Below, one piece after another: positions 35,554-44,830 of a DNA stretch of 64,000 bases. The DNA lies in assembly GCF_025061645.1 (NCBI RefSeq), contig NZ_JANYMP010000040.1:19697-83696 (forward strand), in the 5' to 3' direction. The notes under the pieces were generated by a model, which searched no databases, was not told the DNA's origin, and worked only from the letters and a program-made list of their open reading frames with translations. The DNA comes from Umezawaea endophytica. GTDB taxonomy: Bacteria; Actinomycetota; Actinomycetes; Mycobacteriales; Pseudonocardiaceae. Both the position numbers and the translations under genes were made by a program. Within the stretch, counting starts at the first letter, position 1. Each line of letters begins with the position of its first letter.

Positions 35554-38511
35554 ATGACCGGCGTTGTGGAAACCGCTCTGGGGCGCGCCGCGGTCCAGGC
35601 GTCGAAACCGCTCCTCGAACCGCTGCTGGCGAAGTTCAAGCGCAACCTGGCCCAACGCGGCTACGGGCCCGCCGACGTGCTGACGCTGCTGGAGCGGATC
35701 CCCGGCCCGCACAGCGCGAACTACTGGCCCGCGAGCCTGCTGGAGCTGCTGCCGCACGGCGTGACCCAGCGCCAGGTCGACGCCTTCACGAAGACCCCCG
35801 AGTTCGCCACGTGCGCGCGGCAGGCCATCGCGGTGGCGATCATGAACGCGGAACCGGTGTACCGCAACACCATCACGACGAGCCTCACCCTGTCGATCGC
35901 GCCGCACGTGCCGGGAGTCAGCCGCGAGCGGATCACGCCGTACGTGCAGGCGTTCGCGGACCACCTCCTGGAAGCGTCCCGAGGCGTCGCGCGCAAGCTG
36001 CGGGACTCGATCGGCAACTCCCAGGAGCTGATCACCTGGGCGGAGTCGACCATCGTCTCGCAGACGCTGGCCTCCATCGACAAGTACGCCACCACCCTGG
36101 TGGCACAGAAGGAATCGCACGGCGACTACCGGAAGTGGGTCGACGACTACCGGAAGCGGTTCGCCGAGGCGCACCGCATGATCGACATCCCGGACCTCGG
36201 CACCCGGCGGGAGGTCGCCTACACCGAGCTCTTCGTCGAACCCACGATCCGGGAGATCGACAGCGAGACCCTGCTCTTCCGCACCACCAGGTCGAAAGCG
36301 GAACTGGTCGCGGACGAGGTCGGGTTCACCACGTTGACCAGGCAGGCCGTCCTGCTCGGCGATCCGGGCGCGGGCAAGTCCACGGCGAGCACGATCCTGG
36401 CCGTCACCGCGGCCGAGACCGGGCAGGCGGTCCCGTTCATCGTGGTGCTGCGGCACGTCGGCACACCGGAGTTCAGCATCACCGGGCTGCTGTGCGACCA
36501 ACTCTCGACCCACCACCAGGTGACGGTCCCGCGGTCGTCCGTCGAACGCCTGCTGCACGAGGGTGAAGCCCTGCTGGTCTTCGACGGCCTGGACGAGATC
36601 CCCCGCGGAGCGGACCGCGTCCGGATCGCGCGGACGATCGAGGGCATCTCGCGCGCGTACCCCTACACCCGCGTCGTGGTGACGTCGCGGATCATCGGCT
36701 ACCCGATCGCCCGGCTCAACCCCGCGCAGTTCAACGAGTACGCGATCTGCGCGTTCGACCGCGCGCAGGTGGACGACTACGTGGACAAGTGGTTCCGCAA
36801 CCAGACCGCGGCCGGGCGGTGGACGACCACGGAGATCGCCTCCCGGTTCAAGCGGGAGACCGCCACCCTCAACGACCTGGTCACGAACCCGCTGCTGCTG
36901 GCGTTCATCTGCATCCTCTACCGGGGCAGGAAGACGATCCCGCGCACCAGGGCCCGGCTCTACAGCCGGTGCGTCGAACTGCTGCTCGGCGAGTGGGACA
37001 AGACGAGGGAGATCATCGACGAGGTCCCCGACCTCGAACTGCTGCAAATCACCCTGTCCAGGATCGCGTCGCTCTCGTCCAGGCTGGAGAAGGCCTCGCC
37101 CCGGTTGACGTCACGGGTGATCGAGGAGGACCTGGTGCCCTTCCTGCTCCAGGAGGGCAAGGGCAGCGCGAAGTCCGCGGCGGCCTTCGTGCGGGACCTG
37201 CTGGCGATCTGCCGGGGCAGGGCGTGGATCTTCACCGACGTCGGCCTCGACGTCGACCACGAAGAGGTGTTCGCCTTCACCCACGCGAGCTTCCGCGAGT
37301 ACTTCGAAGCCCTCTACCTGATCAGGAACTGCGCGAACAGCGCCGAACTGGCGGAGCACCTCTGGCCGCACGCGACGAGCGGCCGGGCGGAGGTGTACGC
37401 GCAGATCTGCGTGTCCCTGCACAACATCGGCAACGCGGCGGGCGGGTCGGAGGTCGTCCTGTCGATGTTGGCCGCGCTGGAGGAGAAGCTGCCGCTCCCC
37501 GATCCGGACCTGACGAAGACGTCCTCCGGGGTGGAGAGGGAATCGTTGCGGGAGGCGTTCCGCAGGCAGACCGTGCTGCGGGAGTCGGTCCTCATGTACG
37601 TGGTCAAGATGTCCGACTGCGTCCCGATGAGCCGCGCGGCCCTGCAACAACTGCTGGGGTACACGGTCCGCCAGGTCCCCGTCGGGCGCGTGGGGGCGAT
37701 GAGCCTCGTCCTGGAGTCGTCCTACCACCACAAGGACGTGGTGATCGAACTGCTGGGCGAACTGCTCCGGGGGTCGGTCGGCCGGGAGGACGACCAGGAC
37801 CGGCTGGTGTACCTGTGGTTCGCGATCCACGCGGGCTACCTCGCGGACTCCGTCGAGGACGGGCTCAGCACCCAGGCGGTCAAGGCGCTGCGCGCGATCG
37901 TGCAGGAGCAGTTGCCCTTCGTGGAACGGCTGACGGCGAACCGCGGCGAACTCGGGTACGCGATCCGGTGCCAGGCGGGAGCGTTGCCGGAGAACGCGTT
38001 CGCGTCCGGGACGGTGTGGAGCTTCGTCGACAAGTACACCGACCTGTTCCAGTGCTTCGACCAGCTCATCCCCTCGGTAGGGCCGCAGTCCGTCGCCACC
38101 TGGGTGCTCGACTCGCTGTCGATGGCTGACCGGGGCACCGCGCCCGTCGCGGCCGCGATGAAACTGCTGCGCGCGGTCGCCACCGGTGTCGAGCAGCACG
38201 GCCCGGTGTTCGAGAACCTGCTCATGCCCACGCGGGCGGCGACCGGCAACTGGGACATCGGCGGCCAGTTCGAGGAGGTGCTGGAACGGTCGTGCGGCTA
38301 CCCGCTCGCCTGCCGGGAAGGACTGCTCTACCTGGCGACCGGGTGCGTGGAACTGGCCGAGCTGTGGCAGAACGACCGCGGCACCTCGCGCGAACGGCTC
38401 TACGAGTGGGCACGGGTCAACACCGCGTCCCGGCACGCCGTCGACTACCTGGAGCGGTGGTCGACGGGCGCGCTGACGGTGTGGAAGACCGAGAGCCAGG
38501 GGGTGTCGTGA
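35554..38511 (+). CDS. NACHT-domain STAND NTPase, candidate antiphage/conflict protein
   Basis: 985 residues; ATG with GAGGGAGC upstream. An N-terminal helical region (about 1-260) precedes the NACHT module: Walker A LLGDPGAGKST (267-277), sensor/Walker B ALLVFDGLDEIPRG (339-352), and VTSRIIGYPIA. A winged-helix-like tail with FTHASFREYFEALYL lies near residue 580. The last 400 residues are helical, probably a sensor. No N-terminal nuclease or protease motif is obvious. Bacterial NACHT proteins of this kind include antiphage STAND proteins, which oligomerise on sensing a phage product. It follows the HSP90/TPR pair on the same strand. Confidence 0.88.
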   Translation: MTGVVETALGRAAVQASKPLLEPLLAKFKRNLAQRGYGPADVLTLLERIPGPHSANYWPASLLELLPHGVTQRQVDAFTKTPEFATCARQAIAVAIMNAEPVYRNTITTSLTLSIAPHVPGVSRERITPYVQAFADHLLEASRGVARKLRDSIGNSQELITWAESTIVSQTLASIDKYATTLVAQKESHGDYRKWVDDYRKRFAEAHRMIDIPDLGTRREVAYTELFVEPTIREIDSETLLFRTTRSKAELVADEVGFTTLTRQAVLLGDPGAGKSTASTILAVTAAETGQAVPFIVVLRHVGTPEFSITGLLCDQLSTHHQVTVPRSSVERLLHEGEALLVFDGLDEIPRGADRVRIARTIEGISRAYPYTRVVVTSRIIGYPIARLNPAQFNEYAICAFDRAQVDDYVDKWFRNQTAAGRWTTTEIASRFKRETATLNDLVTNPLLLAFICILYRGRKTIPRTRARLYSRCVELLLGEWDKTREIIDEVPDLELLQITLSRIASLSSRLEKASPRLTSRVIEEDLVPFLLQEGKGSAKSAAAFVRDLLAICRGRAWIFTDVGLDVDHEEVFAFTHASFREYFEALYLIRNCANSAELAEHLWPHATSGRAEVYAQICVSLHNIGNAAGGSEVVLSMLAALEEKLPLPDPDLTKTSSGVERESLREAFRRQTVLRESVLMYVVKMSDCVPMSRAALQQLLGYTVRQVPVGRVGAMSLVLESSYHHKDVVIELLGELLRGSVGREDDQDRLVYLWFAIHAGYLADSVEDGLSTQAVKALRAIVQEQLPFVERLTANRGELGYAIRCQAGALPENAFASGTVWSFVDKYTDLFQCFDQLIPSVGPQSVATWVLDSLSMADRGTAPVAAAMKLLRAVATGVEQHGPVFENLLMPTRAATGNWDIGGQFEEVLERSCGYPLACREGLLYLATGCVELAELWQNDRGTSRERLYEWARVNTASRHAVDYLERWSTGALTVWKTESQGVS

Positions 38512-38530
38512 CGCCGCCGGGACGAACCGG

Positions 38531-39385
38531 CTAGTCCTTGCGCCGCAACGCCTTCGCCGAGGCGTACAGGCAGACGGCGGCGGCGGTCGCCAGGTTGAGG
38601 CTTTCGGCCGCGCCGTAGATCGGGACCTTGAGCGAGGTGTCCAGGTCGGCGATCACGGTGTCCGGCAGGCCGTGCGCTTCGCTGCCGAAGACCCACGCCG
38701 TGGGGTGGGCGAGGTCGCCGCGCTGGTCCGCGGTGTCCAGGTCGTCTGTCGCGTAGCCGTCCGCTGCGACGAGCGCGAGACCCGCTGTGCGACAGGCTTC
38801 GAAGACCTCGGCCGCGTCGCGGGCGCGGGCGATCGGCAGGTGGAAGACGCTGCCGGTGGAGGCGCGGACGCACTTGCCGTTGTGCGGGTCGACGGTGTCG
38901 CCCGCGAAGATCACCGCGTCGGCGCCGGTCGCGTCGGCGACCCGGACGACCGTGCCCGCGTTGCCGGGATCGGTGACGCCGTGCAGCACGGCCACCAGGC
39001 GCGGCGTGCCGCGCAGCGCGGTCTCCAGCGGCACGTCGACGGGATCGCACACGGCCAGAAGACCTTGGGGCGTCACGGTTTCCGAGAGCCCCGCGGCGGC
39101 CTTGTCGGTGATCGCGTTGATCCGCACGCCCGCTTCGAGCGCGGAGTCCACGATGGACCGGTTGCGTTCCGCGGCGGTGTCCGTCACGAACAGCTCGTGG
39201 ACCCGGCCGCGACCCGCCGCGGACCAGACGAGCGCTTCGCGAACGGCTTGGGCGCCTTCGGCGAGGAATTGTTCCGCGCGGTCCCTGCCCGGACGGCGGG
39301 TCAGCCTCCGAGCAGCAACGACCCGAGGTGTCCGTTCGGTGAACGGAGCTGCCTCGGGTCGTTGTGCGCGAGTGTGGTCGCTCAG
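38531..39385 (-). CDS. TrmH/SpoU-family RNA 2'-O-ribose methyltransferase, possible CTG start
   Basis: SPOUT-fold methyltransferase (TsnR-like). The three SpoU motifs are clear: [37 protein letters not shown] and [21 protein letters not shown]. The N-terminal substrate domain starts [26 protein letters not shown]. No ATG, GTG or TTG lies in frame between the rplT stop and this conserved part. The CTG at 39385 overlaps the rplT stop as CTGA and has GAGGA six bases upstream, giving 284 residues. This start is an inference. The gene modifies ribosomal or transfer RNA and follows rplT as in other actinobacteria; it overlaps a strong hairpin (39319-39361). Confidence 0.9.
   Translation of the reverse strand: MSDHTRAQRPEAAPFTERTPRVVAARRLTRRPGRDRAEQFLAEGAQAVREALVWSAAGRGRVHELFVTDTAAERNRSIVDSALEAGVRINAITDKAAAGLSETVTPQGLLAVCDPVDVPLETALRGTPRLVAVLHGVTDPGNAGTVVRVADATGADAVIFAGDTVDPHNGKCVRASTGSVFHLPIARARDAAEVFEACRTAGLALVAADGYATDDLDTADQRGDLAHPTAWVFGSEAHGLPDTVIADLDTSLKVPIYGAAESLNLATAAAVCLYASAKALRRKD
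39319..39361 (-). terminator. Nested hairpin after rplT, overlapping the start of the SpoU gene
   Basis: An outer 10-bp stem (CGACCCGAGG and its complement) encloses an inner CCGTTC-GGT-GAACGG stem. It lies 21 bases past the rplT stop but inside the conserved beginning of the methyltransferase frame. It could end or weaken transcription from the infC operon, or control translation of the next gene. No T-tract is present. Confidence 0.5.
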
Positions 39386-39774
39386 GCCTTGTCCTCGGCC
39401 AGCGGCGCGTTCACGTCGTCCGGCATGGCGGCCTTGGCCAGCTCGACGATCGCGGTGAAGGCGGCCGGGTCGCTGACGGCCAACTCGGCCAGGATCTTGC
39501 GGTCGACCTCGATCTCGGCCAGGCGCAGACCCTGGATGAAGCGGTTGTAGGTCATGCCGTTCGCGCGGACCGCGGCGTTGATGCGCTGGATCCACAGCTT
39601 GCGGAAGTCGCCCTTGCGCGCACGGCGGTCGCGGTACGCGTAGCCGAGCGAGTGGAGCACCTGCTCCTTGGCCTTGCGGTACAGCCTTGAGCGCTGGCCG
39701 CGGTAACCGCTGGCGAGCTCAAGGGTGGTACGGCGCTTCTTGTGGGCGTTCACGGCCCTTTTGACGCGTGCCAC
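39382..39774 (-). CDS. rplT: 50S ribosomal protein L20
   Basis: 130 residues from a GTG ([28 protein letters not shown]). L20 binds 23S rRNA early in large-subunit assembly, and in some bacteria represses its own operon. All conserved stretches are present: [47 protein letters not shown] and [10 protein letters not shown]. The tail after residue 118 ([10 protein letters not shown]) is an acidic extension common in actinobacteria. Third gene of infC-rpmI-rplT. Confidence 0.99.
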   Translation of the reverse strand: MARVKRAVNAHKKRRTTLELASGYRGQRSRLYRKAKEQVLHSLGYAYRDRRARKGDFRKLWIQRINAAVRANGMTYNRFIQGLRLAEIEVDRKILAELAVSDPAAFTAIVELAKAAMPDDVNAPLAEDKA

Positions 39775-39847
39775 TGTTCATCCTGTCGATCTCGTGGGGC
39801 CCGGCGGGTGGCGCCGGGGCCCCGGTGTCCAAGGGGGTGGGGCAGGC

Positions 39848-40042
39848 TCAGATGCCGAGCAGCTTCTTCAGGCGAGGCACGTCGTTCTTCGCGACCTCGA
39901 CCGTGCCGCTGAGCCGCCGGGTCAGCTTGCTCGACTTCTTCTCGAGCAGGTGGCGCTTGCCCGCCTTCTCGCGAAGCAGCTTGCCGCTACCGGTGACCCT
40001 GATCCGCTTGGAGGTCCCTTTGTGCGTCTTGTTCTTCGGCAT
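39848..40042 (-). CDS. rpmI: 50S ribosomal protein L35
   Basis: 64 residues, the usual size. ATG ([20 protein letters not shown]); the frame is open upstream, but this is the family start. Basic throughout, with [19 protein letters not shown] and the C-terminal [10 protein letters not shown] typical of L35. Lies 73 bases upstream of rplT and 67 bases downstream of infC in the conserved translation operon. Confidence 0.99.
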   Translation of the reverse strand: MPKNKTHKGTSKRIRVTGSGKLLREKAGKRHLLEKKSSKLTRRLSGTVEVAKNDVPRLKKLLGI

Positions 40043-40109
40043 TTCCGTCCTCGTCTCGTGCTGCCACCGGGATGGGGCGGCAATGCGCCTTGCGGCCGAA
40101 GCCGCAAGA

Positions 40110-40733
40110 TCACTCCTGCGCTGTACCCGCGTCCTGCTCGGTCGCGGCGTCCACACCGTCGCCGTAGTCCGGCTTCAGGGGACGGGTCTTCGTGGTCTTG
40201 TGCGGCGCCAACACCATGATCATGTTGCGGCCGTCCTGCTTCGGGTTGGACTCGACGAAGCCCAGCTCGGCGACGTCCTCCGCCAGCTTCTGGAGCAGCC
40301 GGTAACCCAGCTCCGGGCGCGACTGCTCGCGACCGCGGAACATGATCGTCACCTTGACCTTGTTACCACCGGACAGGAACCGGGCCACGTGGCCCTTCTT
40401 CGTCTGGTAGTCGTGCGGGTCGATCTTCGGCCGGAGCTTCTGCTCCTTGATGACCGTCAGCTGCTGGTTGCGGCGTGACTCGCGGGCCTTCTGCGCGCTC
40501 TCGTACTTGAACTTGCCGTAGTCCATGAGCTTGCAGACCGGCGGCCGAGCCTGCGCGGCGACCTCCACGAGGTCCAGATCCGCTTCCTGGGCGAGTCGGA
40601 GCGCGTCCTCGATGCGAACGATCCCGACCTGCTCGCCGTTCGGTCCAACGAGACGGACCTCCGGCACCCGAATGCGGTCGTTGATGCGCGGCTCGGTGCT
40701 GGCGGGAGCACCTCGGTTCGAGGGACTTGTCAT
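40110..40733 (-). CDS. infC: Translation initiation factor IF-3
   Basis: 207 residues from an ATG. IF-3 binds the 30S subunit and checks start-codon pairing. The N-terminal domain has [23 protein letters not shown] and [24 protein letters not shown], then the lysine-rich linker, then the C-terminal domain with [21 protein letters not shown]. The 25-residue acidic tail after [10 protein letters not shown] is actinobacterial. First gene of the operon, preceded by a hairpin with a U-run that looks like an attenuator. Confidence 0.99.
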   Translation of the reverse strand: MTSPSNRGAPASTEPRINDRIRVPEVRLVGPNGEQVGIVRIEDALRLAQEADLDLVEVAAQARPPVCKLMDYGKFKYESAQKARESRRNQQLTVIKEQKLRPKIDPHDYQTKKGHVARFLSGGNKVKVTIMFRGREQSRPELGYRLLQKLAEDVAELGFVESNPKQDGRNMIMVLAPHKTTKTRPLKPDYGDGVDAATEQDAGTAQE

Positions 40734-40760
40734 TCACGTCCTTTGAGACTCGTTGTGCGC

Positions 40761-40799
40761 CAAAAACAAGAGCCCCGACACCATTGCTGGTGCGGGGCC
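40761..40799 (-). promoter_or_regulatory. Attenuator/terminator hairpin in the infC leader
   Basis: On the minus strand GCCCCGCACCA, GCAA, then TGGTGTCGGGGC form an 11-12-bp stem directly followed by TCTTGTTTTT. This is the only classical stem plus U-tract terminator in the window. It stands 28 bases before the infC start codon, so transcription must read through it to reach infC-rpmI-rplT. Leader attenuation of this operon is known in several bacteria; the sensing element here is not identified. The leader between 40800 and about 40965 shows no gene. Confidence 0.8.
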
Positions 40800-41028
40800 C
40801 GCCTCCGACCGATCACCCTTCACCGACGCGCGAACGCGTCGGGCGGAACGGCACGGTGGCCTTCCGCGGGGACCGGAACCCGGCTGCCTGAACGGCTGCA
40901 CGGGTGGGAGCGGGGCTCCACTTGCCGCCCTCGCACGAACGAGGGCTGGTCGCGCCGTAAAGAGTAGCAGACGGAGTTGTCAACCCCCGAATCGGCGACC
41001 CGTTCCGCCGTCTTGCGACAATGTCCGG

Positions 41029-41370
41029 GTGACCGAGCAGCCCGAAGTCGACGTCCGCGAACTGTCCGACGTGCCCAGCATCGAGGTGATCAGCAGGGCG
41101 GCCGTCATGCTGCTGTCCGCCGCCGCCGAACGCCTCGGCCTCGCCGACGAGGACCCCGAGACCAGCCCGCGCCGGGACCTGGATGAGGCCCGACGGCTGA
41201 TCACCGCGCTGGCCGGGCTGATCACCTCGTCCGTCGAGTACCTCGGCCCGCACGCCGGGCCGCTGCGGGACGGGTTGCAGTCCGTGCAGCGGGCGTTCCG
41301 CGAGGCGTCCGTGGTGCCGGACGCGCCCGGCGCCGGTCCGGGCGAGAAGTACACCGGGCCGGTCTACTAG
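41029..41370 (+). CDS. DUF1844 family protein
   Basis: 113 residues from a GTG (VTEQPEVDVRELSDVPSIEV). DUF1844 proteins are small, acidic and helical; the pattern IEVISRAAVMLLSAAAERLGL, followed by DLDEARRLITALAGLI, is the family core. The gene next to infC in the opposite direction is a common actinobacterial arrangement. Function unknown. The stop codon overlaps that of the convergent membrane-protein gene. Confidence 0.92.
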   Translation: MTEQPEVDVRELSDVPSIEVISRAAVMLLSAAAERLGLADEDPETSPRRDLDEARRLITALAGLITSSVEYLGPHAGPLRDGLQSVQRAFREASVVPDAPGAGPGEKYTGPVY

Positions 41371-41963
41371 CCCCGGATCCCCAACCTGGCCAGGCGGCGG
41401 GACGCCAGCACCGCGATCACCTCGGGGTCGCCGCGGCGCCAGCCGTCGACCGGGTCGTCGTCGAACCTGGCGAGCTGCGCCAACGACATGGTGTTCAGCG
41501 CGTGCAGCGCCAGCAGGTCGGTGCGGCCCGTGTCGCGCAGCCGCCTGGCGGCGAACGCCCTGCGGGCGAAGCGGAGGCGCAGCGGCAGCCAGGTGATCAG
41601 CAGGAACACCAGCGGGACGGCGATCAGGGCCACCGCCAGCCAGTGGGCGACCGTCTCCACGGCCTCGATCTGCGCCCTGCCCACGTCGGAGAGGGTCGTG
41701 CCCGCGTCCGTGCCCTTGCCCAGCGCGCCGGCCAGGTCGTCGCCCACCACCGGCACCCGGCCCGCGCTGCCCGCGGCGTCGGAGAAGGCGTCGTGCACGC
41801 GGTTGCCCGCGTTGACCAGGCCGTCGCCGGGGGCCCTCGCGGTGAGGACGCCGTCGCGGGCGCCCAGCGCGAACCAGACCCAGAACGCCACCCAGCCGAG
41901 TGCGAGCACGTCGGCGATGACCTGACGGGTGAACCGCGCGGCACCATCCGCGTACCACTTCAT
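41367..41963 (-). CDS. Hypothetical membrane protein with two helices
   Basis: 198 residues from an ATG (MKWYADGAARF). Two transmembrane helices: VIADVLALGWVAFWVWFALG (about 16-35) and VAHWLAVALIAVPLVFLLIT (about 105-124). The loop between them, likely outside, is small and glycine-rich. A basic C-terminal cytoplasmic domain (FARRAFAARRLRDTGRTDLLALHALNTM) follows. Proteins of this layout are widespread in Pseudonocardiales and Streptomyces without known function. It converges on DUF1844 with overlapping stop codons. Confidence 0.8.
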   Translation of the reverse strand: MKWYADGAARFTRQVIADVLALGWVAFWVWFALGARDGVLTARAPGDGLVNAGNRVHDAFSDAAGSAGRVPVVGDDLAGALGKGTDAGTTLSDVGRAQIEAVETVAHWLAVALIAVPLVFLLITWLPLRLRFARRAFAARRLRDTGRTDLLALHALNTMSLAQLARFDDDPVDGWRRGDPEVIAVLASRRLARLGIRG

Positions 41964-42030
41964 GCGCAACGTCTATCAGCATCCAGGTTCGACGGATAGT
42001 GGCGGGTGGCCGCCCGCTAAGGTGCGGTCG

Positions 42031-44382
42031 GTGTCCACCACGTTCGGCGACCTGCTCCGCACCCACCGCGTCCGTTCCGCTCTGACGCAGGAGGAGTTGG
42101 CCGCCGGTTCCGGTGTGAGCGTGCGCGCGATCAGCGACATGGAGCGCGGCCGGGCCAAGGGGCCGCAGCGGCGGACGGTCGAGGCGCTCGCGCGGGTGCT
42201 GGGTCTCGACGGCGCTGAGCTGCGCGAACTGGTCGACACCGCCAAGGCGGGCCGGATGCGGCACCAGGCCCCCGCGGCGCCGTGGGCGCTGCCGCCGGAC
42301 GTGCCGGACCTGACCGGGCGGGCGGCGGAGCTGCGGCGGTTGGAGCAGGTGGCGGGCGGTGGCCGGGCGACGGAGGTCGTCGTGGTGCACGGGCCGCCGG
42401 GCGCGGGCAAGACGACGTTGGTGGTGCACGCCGCGTACCGGCTCGCGGAGCGGTTCCCGGACGGCTGCCTGTTCGTGAACCTGCGCGGGATGGACGCGCG
42501 GCCGGTGCCGCCGGGCGAGGTCATGCACAAGGTGCTGCGGACGCTGGGCATCCCGGAGGAGCGGATCCCGGCCGTCGAGGAGGAACGGGCCTCGCTGTAC
42601 CGGGCGGAGCTGCGGGGGCGGTCCACCGCGCTGGTGCTGGACAACGCGGCCGACGAGGCGCAGGTGCGGCCGCTGCTGGCGACCGGGTCGTCGTCGCTGG
42701 TGCTGGTGACGTCCCGGCAAACGCTGGGAGGGCTGGAGGTGGGCGCGCGGCTGGCGCTGGACGTGTTGTCCGGCGCGGAATCCGTGTGGCTGCTGGGCGC
42801 CATCGCCGGTGTGGAGCGGATCTACGCCGAGCAGGCCGACGCCGAACGGGTCGCCGAGCTGTGCGGGCGCCTGCCGCTGGCGTTGCGGATCGCGGGCAAC
42901 CGGTTGGCGAGCAGGCCGCGCTGGACGGTCGCGCACCTGGCCGAGCAACTGGGCGACGAGGGCCGCAGGCTCAGCGCGCTCACGTCCGGCGACCTGCGGG
43001 TGCGGGCCGCTTTCCTGATGTCCTACCAGCACCTGAACGAGCGGGCCGCGCTGGTGTTCCGGCGGATGTCGCTGGCGCCGGGCGGCGACGTGACGCCCTC
43101 GCTGGTCGCGGTGGCGGCGGGGATCGCGGAGGACGCGGCCGAGGAGACGTTGGAGGAACTGGTCGACGCGAGCCTCGTGGAGGTGTCCGCGACGGCGGGC
43201 CGGTACGTGTGCCACGACCTGCTGCGGGTGTTCGCGCGGGAACGACTGGCCGCGGACGAGTCGCCCGCGGTCCTCGACGAGGCGCGGTGGCGGACGATCG
43301 ACTGGCTGCTGCGCGAGGCGCGGTCGTCGGCGCGGGTGTTCGGGCCGAACGGGGCCGACGGGGACCGCGACCACGCGGCGACATGGTTGCAGCGCGAGAC
43401 CGGCCACTGGATCGGCGCGCTGCGGTTGGCGCACGCCGCGCGGCGGCACCGGACCGTGCTGGACGTGGCGACGGCGATGCACTGGTACTCCGACCAGCGC
43501 GGTGACGGGCTGCTGTGGCACGAGGTGTTCCGCTACGGCGTCGACGCGGCCCGCGCGCTCGGCAGCAGGCGCGACGAGGCCGTGCAGCTCAACTTCGTCT
43601 GCTGGACGCTGTGCGTGCTCCTGGACCAGCAGGACGCGGCGCTGGTGGTGCACGAGCAGGCGTGGGCGGCGGCGGTCGACTGCGGCGACCTGGCGGAGCA
43701 GGCGTGGGCGCTCTACTACCGGTCCGCGATCGAGCGGCGCCAGGGTCGGCTGGACGAGGCGAGCGCGTTCGCCGTGCGAGCGGTCGAGGGGTTCGAAGCG
43801 GCGGGTGACGAGCTGTCGGTGCAGTTCGCCCTGTCGAACCTGGGGATACTGCTGCACCTGTTCGGCCGGTACGCCGAATCGGCCGAGGTGCACCGCAAGT
43901 GCGTCGCCTTCCACCGGGCGCGCGTCGAGGACAGGCCGCACGACCGGGAGACGCTGGCGGTCAACCTGCTGAGGCTGGCCGCGAACCTGATCGCGTTGCG
44001 GGACTGGGACTCCGCGCGCGAGGCGTGCGAGGAGGCGCTGGAGCTGGCGCGGTCGACGCAGGCGCGCAACTCCGAGTCGGACGCGCTGTTCCGGCTCGGC
44101 GCGGTGCTGCACGGGCAGGGTGACGGCGCGGGCGCGGTGGCGCGGCTGCGGGAGGCCGTCGAGGTGGTCAACCCGATGCGCACGACGGCGCTGGTGGAGA
44201 TGCTCGGCCTGCTCGCGACCGTGCACGACGGCCTGGGCGAAACCGACCAGGCGAGGTCGTACCGGTTGCGGGCGTTGGACATCTGCACGCGCTCGGGGAC
44301 CGCGGCGACCCGCGCGATGAGCGAGGACCTGCGCCGGGCGCTGGACGCACCGGCCGAGGTGCGGACCGACGGGCACGCGTGA
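42031..44382 (+). CDS. XRE-type HTH / NB-ARC / TPR transcriptional regulator
   Basis: 783 residues from a GTG (VSTTFGDLLRTHRVRSALTQ). Residues 4-70 are a Cro/C1-type helix-turn-helix (LTQEELAAGSGVSVRAISDMERGRAKGPQ). An NB-ARC STAND ATPase follows: Walker A HGPPGAGKTTLV (about 120-131), Walker B TALVLDNAADEAQ, and GRLPLALRIAGNRLASRP. The C-terminal third is TPR repeats. This layout is that of the AfsR/GutR-like regulators of actinomycetes, often linked to secondary metabolism or stress. No obvious target gene lies next to it. It begins 68 bases from the divergent membrane protein. Confidence 0.9.
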   Translation: MSTTFGDLLRTHRVRSALTQEELAAGSGVSVRAISDMERGRAKGPQRRTVEALARVLGLDGAELRELVDTAKAGRMRHQAPAAPWALPPDVPDLTGRAAELRRLEQVAGGGRATEVVVVHGPPGAGKTTLVVHAAYRLAERFPDGCLFVNLRGMDARPVPPGEVMHKVLRTLGIPEERIPAVEEERASLYRAELRGRSTALVLDNAADEAQVRPLLATGSSSLVLVTSRQTLGGLEVGARLALDVLSGAESVWLLGAIAGVERIYAEQADAERVAELCGRLPLALRIAGNRLASRPRWTVAHLAEQLGDEGRRLSALTSGDLRVRAAFLMSYQHLNERAALVFRRMSLAPGGDVTPSLVAVAAGIAEDAAEETLEELVDASLVEVSATAGRYVCHDLLRVFARERLAADESPAVLDEARWRTIDWLLREARSSARVFGPNGADGDRDHAATWLQRETGHWIGALRLAHAARRHRTVLDVATAMHWYSDQRGDGLLWHEVFRYGVDAARALGSRRDEAVQLNFVCWTLCVLLDQQDAALVVHEQAWAAAVDCGDLAEQAWALYYRSAIERRQGRLDEASAFAVRAVEGFEAAGDELSVQFALSNLGILLHLFGRYAESAEVHRKCVAFHRARVEDRPHDRETLAVNLLRLAANLIALRDWDSAREACEEALELARSTQARNSESDALFRLGAVLHGQGDGAGAVARLREAVEVVNPMRTTALVEMLGLLATVHDGLGETDQARSYRLRALDICTRSGTAATRAMSEDLRRALDAPAEVRTDGHA

Positions 44383-44389
44383 CGCGGCC

Positions 44390-44427
44390 GGGCGGCCGGT
44401 GCCCCGGCGAGGGGGCGCCGGCCGCCC
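44390..44427. terminator. Bidirectional terminator
   Basis: GGGCGGCCGG (44390-44399) pairs with its complement at 44418-44427 and the inner bases extend the stem. It lies between the convergent NB-ARC gene and ridA. Confidence 0.75.
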
Positions 44428-44433
44428 GAGGGC

Positions 44434-44817
44434 TCAGTCGCCGAGCACGGCCAGCGCGTCGATCTCCACCAGCAGGCCTGCCGGGAGTCCTACGTAGACG
44501 GTCGTGCGGGCGGAGTACGGCTCGGTCATGAACTCGCCGTAGGCGTCGTTCATCTCGCCGAAGTGGGCGGTGTCCGTGAGGTACACGCGCAGCATCACGA
44601 CGTCGTCGAAGCTCGCGCCCGCGGCCTCCAGCACCGAGGCGACGTTGCGCAGGGTCTGCGCGGTCTGCTCCTTCACCGTGTCGCCGACGATCGCACCGGT
44701 CTCGGCGTCGAACGCGACCTGACCCGCGACCTGGAGGATGTTGCCCTTGCGGACGCCCTGCGAGAACTTCGCGATGGGCTTGGGCGCGGACTCGGTGTGG
44801 ATCTCGATCTTCGGCAA
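44434..44817 (-). CDS. RidA family enamine/imine deaminase
   Basis: 127 residues from a TTG (MPKIEIHTESAPKPIAKFSQ) with AGAGG eight bases upstream. RidA proteins hydrolyse reactive enamines and imines released by PLP dehydratases. The family core is intact: NILQVAGQVAFDAETG, EQTAQTLRNVASVLEAAGA, and the ligand-binding arginine in YSARTTVYVGLPAGLLVEIDALAV. It lies 13 bases after iclR on the same strand and faces a PLP deaminase operon, so it probably clears that enzyme's intermediate. Confidence 0.93.
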   Translation of the reverse strand: MPKIEIHTESAPKPIAKFSQGVRKGNILQVAGQVAFDAETGAIVGDTVKEQTAQTLRNVASVLEAAGASFDDVVMLRVYLTDTAHFGEMNDAYGEFMTEPYSARTTVYVGLPAGLLVEIDALAVLGD

Positions 44818-44830
44818 GGCAGGAACCTCT

